This document shows positions 59,681-64,000 of a DNA stretch of 64,000 nucleotides, piece after piece (positions within the stretch are counted from its first letter, which is position 1; the number at the start of each line of letters is the position of its first letter). The stretch lies in contig PMSU01000020.1 of NCBI GenBank assembly GCA_003168255.1, positions 1 through 64,000 of the forward strand. The letters run 5' to 3'. Both the position numbers and the translations under genes were made by a program. The notes under the pieces were generated by a model that saw nothing but the letters and a program-made list of their open reading frames with translations, did not search any database and was not told the DNA's origin. The DNA is from Actinomycetota bacterium. GTDB taxonomy: Bacteria > Actinomycetota > Actinomycetes > Streptosporangiales > Streptosporangiaceae.

Positions 59681-60157
59681 TCAGCCTTGCCGGACACTCC
59701 GCGCGGCCAATGCCGCTTCAATTTCGCAGCGGTGACTGTCCGGATGCCGGATCGCGATCTGCGCGAACCGCTGGACTATGCCGTCTGCGGCGTCCAGGTC
59801 GGCGGCGCTGAGACCCGCGATCAGCCCGCTGATGGCCGCGCCGCTACGGCGCAGGTGCCCGGCTGCCTCAGCCTTGCTCGCCGGCGCGGCCTGGGCGTGC
59901 TGCGCGTTGAGCGCGTCCACCATGTCGTTGTCCACCTCGACCTGCTGGCCAGCGACGACCTGGCGTATCCATCCCGCGAGGTACTCATACGAGTGCGCGA
60001 CGTGATCCACGACTACGCCTACCGGCCGGGGGTCACCATCGAGCGGCGCTGACTGCCACTCCTGGTCGGTGCAGCCCGCCATGAAGCCGATCAGCCGGTC
60101 CCTAGCCGCGTCGATGTCCGCTGCATATTCCGCCGGGCTCCGCGCGTCCTCCGCCAT
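59681..60157 (-). CDS. DinB / maleylpyruvate-isomerase-type mycothiol protein
   Basis: A 158-residue four-helix protein with candidate metal ligands in 'VVDHVAHSYEYLAGW', 'LNAQHAQAAP' and 'IRHPDSHRCEIEAAL'. It belongs to the mycothiol-dependent maleylpyruvate isomerase/DinB superfamily; specific reaction unknown. Its end is 125 bases from the VOC start. It appears to be a single gene or the distal part of a unit with the GNAT upstream (73 bases). Confidence 0.88.
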   Translation of the reverse strand: MAEDARSPAEYAADIDAARDRLIGFMAGCTDQEWQSAPLDGDPRPVGVVVDHVAHSYEYLAGWIRQVVAGQQVEVDNDMVDALNAQHAQAAPASKAEAAGHLRRSGAAISGLIAGLSAADLDAADGIVQRFAQIAIRHPDSHRCEIEAALAARSVRQG

Positions 60158-60229
60158 AAGGTCCAGCCTACGGGCCGGCCCGGGCCATATCCGTGCGCGG
60201 ACCGAGGCCGGCCAAGGGGCGGGTTCTGG

Positions 60230-60721
60230 TCAGGCAAGATCTTTTTCGAGAAGGACGACGCTGAGCCTGCCGTGAAAGTCCCGGGTGCCAACTTCGCGGA
60301 AGCCGAGCCGTGCGTAATAACGGCGAAGGCCGGCATTGGCCTGGACGCAGTCCAGGCGCAAGACGATGGCGCCCGCGTTGCGGCCCCGGTGCCCGGCCCA
60401 CGCGAGCAGGCTCGCTCCCAGGCCAGTTCCGGCGTGCTGACGGTCAATGACCAGCCCGTGCACGTACGCCGCGACGGTGGCATCGTCAGCGGCCTGCCAC
60501 ACCAGGCTGTCAGACCACAGCAGCCGCAGCCCGGCGCAGACGATGTCACCACTGCGGCATACAGGCCACTCGCCCCGGCCGATCTGACTGCGCACATCGG
60601 CCAGCGACACCTCGCCCATGCCCCACTGCTGGATGCCCCGTCCCGCCAGCCACTGCTCGGCGGCCACCCGCAGGCCATGAATGGCCTCAGCGTCGGGCCG
60701 GCTGGCCTGCCGCATGATCAT
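60230..60721 (-). CDS. GNAT-family N-acetyltransferase
   Basis: A 163-residue acetyltransferase: acetyl-CoA motif A 'VIDRQHAGTGLGASLLAWAGHRG' and motif B 'ANAGLRRYYARLGFREVGTRDF'. The N-terminal 'LRVAAEQWLAGRGIQQW' is shared with uncharacterised actinomycete GNATs. Starts at 60727, 60721 and 60715 are all possible; I prefer ATG 60721. Substrate unknown. Confidence 0.9.
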   Translation of the reverse strand: MIMRQASRPDAEAIHGLRVAAEQWLAGRGIQQWGMGEVSLADVRSQIGRGEWPVCRSGDIVCAGLRLLWSDSLVWQAADDATVAAYVHGLVIDRQHAGTGLGASLLAWAGHRGRNAGAIVLRLDCVQANAGLRRYYARLGFREVGTRDFHGRLSVVLLEKDLA

Positions 60722-61045
60722 GTGCACCTGATCGACGGTACCGGCCGAGGCCGGCCCTGCTGATCTCGCCGGTCCCTCGGCTCGGGCGGGTGAGGTCGGG
60801 AGGGATATCCAGGGCAGGTGGGGTTGGTGGTGACTGCTTGGCGCGCACGACGGGATGCACAGAAGCCAGGTTCAGGCGATCGAATGTCGTCGATGTGGCA
60901 ACGCTGCTGAAAGGACACGTCGTGGAGTAAACCGTCGTTTCCTGATCCGGACGATCTTGCAGTGCCCGCGGACCCTGCCGGCCGGGCTACTCCTGTCACA
61001 CCGGCACCATCGACCCCGTGAGCCGCGTCTTCCGTAGCGGCGCCG

Positions 61046-61099
61046 AAGATCGATGTGGCAGAGCCCACCACCGGTGGTGGGCTCCATCACATCGATCTT
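61046..61099. repeat. Large internal palindrome
   Basis: Outer arms AAGATCGATGTG / CACATCGATCTT (12 bp) and inner arms GAGCCCACCACC / GGTGGTGGGCTC (12 bp) are both perfect, separated only by 3-base unpaired steps, and meet without a loop. The dyad is 54 bases long, and would extrude as a cruciform or a hairpin with a tight turn. Confidence 0.75.
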
Positions 61100-61204
61100 G
61101 AAAAGGATGCGGAAGGAGGCGCCTCCGGACCGCCTTCCCCGGTCCGGGCGCCGGCTGTTCCAGGACTCCAGACGGCGGCGTGCCAGAACCGCCGCGCAGG
61201 GTCA

Positions 61205-61244
61205 CGCGCCGGCTTACGTCCTCGCGCCGGCTTACGTCCTCGCG
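61205..61244. repeat. 18-base tandem duplication
   Basis: CGCGCCGGCTTACGTCCT occurs twice head to tail (61205-61222 and 61223-61240) and CGCG follows, inside the element-like region. It has no coding meaning that I can see. Confidence 0.6.
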
Positions 61245-61436
61245 CTAACCAGCCCGCGGCCCGACCTGACGATCACGAAACCTGCGGCTTACTTCTCTGC
61301 GGGCCCAAGAGTGTCATTGTTGCCACATCGACGACATTCGCCAAGAGGCGCGGCTCACTTACGCCGAGAGAGCCGGACCCGTCGGGCTGGCACCGAGGGC
61401 CGTATCCGGGTAGGAGACGGCGGTAGGCTCGCAGAT

Positions 61437-61850
61437 GTGGCAGTCCCTCTACCCGATGACGTCAGGGAGTTGCTGGACGCCCCCAACTATGTGCACCTGT
61501 CTACCTTGCGGGCGGACGGCTCACCGCGTAACTGGGTGGTGTGGGCGGGCCTTGAAGGCGAGCGCATCTTGATATGCACCGGCGAGGCGACCTGGAAGGC
61601 CAAGGACATGCGCCGTGATCCCCGGGTCGCGCTGTCCGTCGTAGACCTGGTCAATCCCTACCGCATGGCGGCAGTCCAGGGCAGGGTCGTCGAGGTTCGC
61701 CCCGACGAGGACTGCAGGTACATGGATCCCATCTCGGTCAAGTACACCGGCGTCCCGTTTCCTAGCCGTGGTCCGGGCCGTGCGTGCTTTGTCATCGCGG
61801 TCGAGAAGGCCGGCCAGCGCACCCTCGGCTTCACCCACGCGCCCGGATGA
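61437..61850 (+). CDS. F420/PPOX-type (pyridoxamine-5'-phosphate-oxidase fold) protein
   Basis: A 137-residue split-barrel flavoprotein: 'LLDAPNYVHLSTLRADGSPRNWVVWAGLEGERILICT', 'KAKDMRRDPRVALSVVD' and 'YTGVPFPSRGPGRACFVIAV'. This is the pattern of PPOX-class F420-dependent proteins in actinobacteria. The frame extends far upstream in the track, but GTG 61437 gives the natural family start (PLPDDVRELLD). Reaction unknown. It lies just beyond the MITE-like element. Confidence 0.88.
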   Translation: MAVPLPDDVRELLDAPNYVHLSTLRADGSPRNWVVWAGLEGERILICTGEATWKAKDMRRDPRVALSVVDLVNPYRMAAVQGRVVEVRPDEDCRYMDPISVKYTGVPFPSRGPGRACFVIAVEKAGQRTLGFTHAPG

Positions 61851-61947
61851 TCGAAGGGGCTACCGCTTCATTTCGACGGTGACCTGAGCGCACATCATCC
61901 GGTGGGGACGCCTGCTGAGCCGTGATCCCGATGGTAGGGGTCGGCTA

Positions 61948-62601
61948 TTACTCGTCTGCGGCAGCGTCGGCATCCTCGGCAGCGGGTGGGCGCATGCGCA
62001 TCTGCGGCAGTTCGTACAGGCTGTCTATGCTGAGTTGCTGTGCGTCCGCAAGCACAGAGTCCTGCTGCTTCTGCGCTTTCTCGGCGGTTTGCTTGGCCAG
62101 CTCGGATGCCAGGCCACCCAGCTGCCGCACGCCGGTGTCATCCACCAGCACATGGCTCGTGGAGAGAATCGCGATGCCCTCCACCCGGCGCTTCGCCTGG
62201 TCGGGCAGCGATAGGGCTGCCCCCACCTTCGCCGCCTCAAATGGGTTCGCCGAATGGGTGGTAAGCCTATTGCGCTCCCCGATCACCCATTGATGGTATT
62301 TCATGACCTCACCCTGAAGAGGCAGCGCTCGTACATCTTCTGTCGCCAGCCCAAATTTTTTGCCATTGCCAAAGCAACGAGCATAAGCAACGAGAGCGGC
62401 CGACCATAGCGCCTGTGGCACAACTGCCTCCCGGCCTTCCTCAGGCTTATCCAGCTCGGTAAGCAGCCGCTTGCAACATTCCATGACGAATTGAAGATCC
62501 TGGATGATCGAGGCTTGATCGGCAAGGATTTGCGCTGATGGCACCTCAAGAGCCACAGTCAGCATCGGGACCTTCGACGATGCTGCGTTCGTCCCCACCA
62601 T
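61948..62601 (-). CDS. Helical protein with HEPN-like RNxxxxH motif
   Basis: A 217-residue protein of unknown family. The middle is helical: 'ALWSAALVAYARCFGNGKKFGL', then 'MKYHQWVIGERNRLTTHSANPFE', in which RNRLTTH fits the R-x4-6-H motif of HEPN RNases, and the preceding 'YARCFGNGKK' helix is found in HEPN-type proteins of phage-defence and toxin systems. A polar C-terminal stretch follows. Codon use is less GC-rich than neighbours (runs such as CCAAATTTTTTGCC), suggesting transfer. No antitoxin-like gene is adjacent. It may be a stand-alone defence RNase, or the motif may be chance. Confidence 0.65.
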   Translation of the reverse strand: MVGTNAASSKVPMLTVALEVPSAQILADQASIIQDLQFVMECCKRLLTELDKPEEGREAVVPQALWSAALVAYARCFGNGKKFGLATEDVRALPLQGEVMKYHQWVIGERNRLTTHSANPFEAAKVGAALSLPDQAKRRVEGIAILSTSHVLVDDTGVRQLGGLASELAKQTAEKAQKQQDSVLADAQQLSIDSLYELPQMRMRPPAAEDADAAADE

Positions 62602-62773
62602 GGCGCCTCGTTCCGGTTGCTGACCCTATGCCGACCTAAGCTTCCATGATCACATGGGGACGGTCCGAGTCTCGTCTCACATAGTGACAAGCCGCTCTCG
62701 TGATGTCGATCCGCTGACGGCAGCTGACGGCCGCGGCGTACTTGCAGGCCGAGGGCGATGACTCGTCGCCGAC

Positions 62774-63073
62774 GTGGGCGGCCACAGCATCACCGTCGTG
62801 TCCCCCGCGGCGACCGCCCTCGCCCTGGCTTTGCACCGCGGATACGTCGCGATCGTGCCCCGCATCACTGCGGCGCTAGAACTCCAGGCCGGATGGCTCG
62901 CGCCAGTAGCACTCCCGCTGCCGGGATTCACCGCACGGCTGGACTGCCTCTACCCGACCCGCCACCCGCGCCGCGACCACCTCGATGCCATCGCGCGTGC
63001 TGTGCGGCAAGCCATCCGCTCACCGACGCCCGGCCCGGACACGCGCCAGGCCACTGTCGGACCCCCCTCCTAG
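62774..63073 (+). pseudogene. LysR-type regulator remnant (effector domain end)
   Basis: The frame reads 'LALALHRGYVAIVPRITA', 'LQAGWLAPVALPLPG' and 'YPTRHPRRDHLDAIARAV', the pattern of the last ~90 residues of a LysR substrate-binding domain ending in the C-terminal helix. The HTH and first lobe are missing and there is no ribosome-binding site. I treat it as a relic; the 172 bases before it hold no gene. Confidence 0.4.
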
Positions 63074-63083
63074 ACTGTCGGTC

Positions 63084-63455
63084 ATGGACTGGAAGATCGA
63101 ACTCGTGGCCATACCCGTGACCGACGTCGACCGCGCGAAGGCCTTTTACGTGGACCAGGTCGGCTTCAACGCCGACCACGACTACCAGGTCAACGACAAC
63201 CTGCGGTTCGTGCAGCTCACTCCGCCCGGTTCGGCGTGCTCAGTGGTGCTCGGCACCGGCATCACGCAGATGCCGCCAGGTTCGCAGAAGGGGGTCCAGA
63301 TGGTCGTCGGCGACGTCACGGCCGCCCGTCAGGACCTCCTCAGCCACGGCGTGCAAGCCAGCGAGGTCGACGTACAGCCATGGGGCTCGTTTGTCACTTT
63401 CAGCGACCCGGATGGCAACACCTGGGCTTTGCAGCAGCTACCGCCACGGGGATAG
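63084..63455 (+). CDS. VOC (glyoxalase fold) family protein
   Basis: A 123-residue VOC protein: 'IELVAIPVTDVDRAKAFYVDQVGFNADHDY', 'RFVQLTPPGSACSVVLGTGI' and 'FVTFSDPDGNTWALQQLP', with the terminal Asp-Pro-Asp-Gly-Asn typical of the family. It is soluble and short (single domain). ATG 63084. Function unknown. Confidence 0.93.
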   Translation: MDWKIELVAIPVTDVDRAKAFYVDQVGFNADHDYQVNDNLRFVQLTPPGSACSVVLGTGITQMPPGSQKGVQMVVGDVTAARQDLLSHGVQASEVDVQPWGSFVTFSDPDGNTWALQQLPPRG

Positions 63456-63500
63456 GGCGCCCTGGTCGCGCCCGCACCCGGGTCTGGGCGAAAGGGCAGG

Positions 63501-63776
63501 TCAGTCCGGCGCACCGCCGGCCGCTGGCTGCCCGCCCCGCTCGCCCGCCGGGTGCCCGGCCCGCTCGCCCGCCGGGTGCTCGACCAGCGCGAGAATCCGG
63601 CTGGCCATGAACCGGGCGGTCCGGACCGGCGTCCCGGTGCGCGTGACTTCGCTCACCTCCACGACTGCCCGCCGCGTGGTGACGTCCACCCGTCGGCCGG
63701 CCCGCGTCGCGGTCACCTCGTAGGTCCGGCTGCCCTCGCCCGCATCGATCACGATCTCGACTCGGTCTCCCTTCAT
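63501..63776 (-). CDS. Small conserved-looking protein, unknown function
   Basis: A 91-residue frame behind GGGAGGG (start 63776). The first 60 residues look like a compact beta-alpha domain: 'EIVIDAGEGSRTYEVTATRAGRRVDV', 'VEVSEVTRTGTPVRTARFMASRILALVEHP', then a Gly/Arg/Pro tail with the repeat AGERAGHPAGERGGQP. It resembles small actinomycete proteins of unknown role. The coding direction is supported by the RBS and by composition. Confidence 0.6.
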   Translation of the reverse strand: MKGDRVEIVIDAGEGSRTYEVTATRAGRRVDVTTRRAVVEVSEVTRTGTPVRTARFMASRILALVEHPAGERAGHPAGERGGQPAAGGAPD

Positions 63777-63848
63777 GCCGCCCTCCCGGGAAATCGAACG
63801 TCATTTCGACCATACCCCGCTTGCGCCCATCGGAAACTGCCACGGGGT

Positions 63849-64000
63849 CTAAGCCGGTCCGCTGCTGCCGCCGCTGCCGCTGCCGCTGCCGTCGCCGCTG
63901 CCGCTGCCGCCGCTGCCGCTGCCGCTGCCGTCGCCGCTGCCGCTGCCGTCGCTGCCGCTGCCGCTGCCGTCGCCGCCGTCCCCGTCGCCGTCGCCGCCGT
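63849..64000 (-). CDS. C-terminal Gly/Ser/Asp-repeat tail of a gene running off the window
   Basis: On the minus strand the frame ending with TAG at 63849-63851 has no stop up to the window end (49 complete codons). It encodes GS and GD repeats ('GSGSGDGSGSGSGG') and finishes SSGPA. The plus strand reads as (GCCGCT)n. It has no start because the gene continues to the right. Disordered low-complexity tails like this are common on secreted or cell-wall proteins; the DNA is repeat-prone and could vary in length. A simple-sequence tract without coding function is the alternative. Confidence 0.45.
   Translation of the reverse strand, partial: GGDGDGDGGDGSGSGSDGSGSGDGSGSGSGGSGSGDGSGSGSGGSSGPA

Larger units (their letters stand above)
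60881..61340. mobile_element. MITE-like element with terminal inverted repeats
   Basis: A perfect 22-base sequence at 60881-60902 recurs in inverted orientation at 61319-61340. The 416 bases between hold no gene but include the large palindrome at 61046-61099, whose outer arm shares CGATGTGGCA with the terminal repeats. Inverted ends, small size and no coding content resemble a non-autonomous transposable element or a relic of one. No target-site duplication was clear. It separates the GNAT from the F420-type gene. Confidence 0.45.

Noticed and set aside
1-64000. tRNA, rRNA or CRISPR array
   Set aside because: No cloverleaf with GGTTCGA-type T-arm, no rRNA segments, no regularly spaced identical repeats with unique spacers were found by eye.

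Overview
The window is high-GC DNA from an actinomycete (Actinomycetota). Support comes from a WhiB-type iron-sulfur regulator, a SigB/SigF-type sigma factor, ANTAR, STAS and SpoIIE-phosphatase regulators, XRE/DUF397 and DUF222 families, mycothiol-type DinB proteins and an F420/PPOX-type enzyme. Genus cannot be fixed from the sequence; a soil filamentous actinomycete of the Streptosporangiales/Treboniaceae type is my guess. I see no tRNA, rRNA or CRISPR array.

Layout. 0-10 kb: an IS630 transposase end cut by the window edge, a haloacetate-dehalogenase-like hydrolase, a sugar ABC importer without ATPase (lipoprotein plus two permeases), a PYROXD2/phytoene-desaturase-like flavoenzyme, a broken 3-hydroxyisobutyrate-dehydrogenase-like gene, a LigD-type DNA ligase and NDH-2. 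10-31 kb: a dense stress and signalling region. WhiB and a SigB-like sigma factor are divergent. They are followed by small stress membrane proteins (two paralogous 'RWYRW'-ended peptides, GlsB, LapA) and a truncated universal stress protein. Then come partner-switching components (two SpoIIE-type phosphatases, STAS, GAF-ANTAR, two MEDS-HATPase proteins), a translationally coupled response-regulator/kinase cassette, a glycosyltransferase, CYTH-CHAD, a thiol-disulfide flavoprotein, a Xi-class GST and trehalose-6-phosphate synthase. At least one very good SigB-type promoter (GTTT-N14-GGGTAT) and three weaker ones suggest a local stress regulon.

31-41 kb: phospholipase D, a BrkB-like membrane protein, a secreted beta-propeller, a PEBP protein, a tungstate/molybdate ABC importer with its own XRE/periplasmic-binding-domain regulator, a DinB protein and a luciferase-like oxidoreductase. 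41-46 kb is a degraded accessory patch. It holds a candidate structured RNA with its own promoter and terminator, an IS110 transposase remnant, a frameshifted XRE-DUF5753 gene with DUF397, and a DUF222 gene that has lost its HNH domain. 46-60 kb: a sedolisin protease, a beta-lactamase-like hydrolase, an MFS exporter divergent from an HxlR regulator with a striking double-palindrome operator, a PLP decarboxylase, a YVTN propeller, a DesK/DesR-like system, a glutamine amidotransferase, an AI-2E transporter, a Gfo/Idh/MocA dehydrogenase, a VOC protein, a DinB protein and a GNAT. 60-64 kb: a MITE-like inverted-repeat element, an F420/PPOX-type protein, a possible HEPN protein of lower GC, a LysR remnant, a VOC protein, a small protein and the Gly/Ser/Asp-repeat tail of a gene leaving the window.

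The most promising undescribed items are the multi-tetraloop RNA at about 41.0 kb, the MEDS-HATPase sensor fused to the trehalose synthase operon, the HxlR operator, the MITE-like element and the HEPN-like protein. All coordinates of starts were chosen by ribosome-binding site, overlap and family N-terminus rather than by longest ORF.
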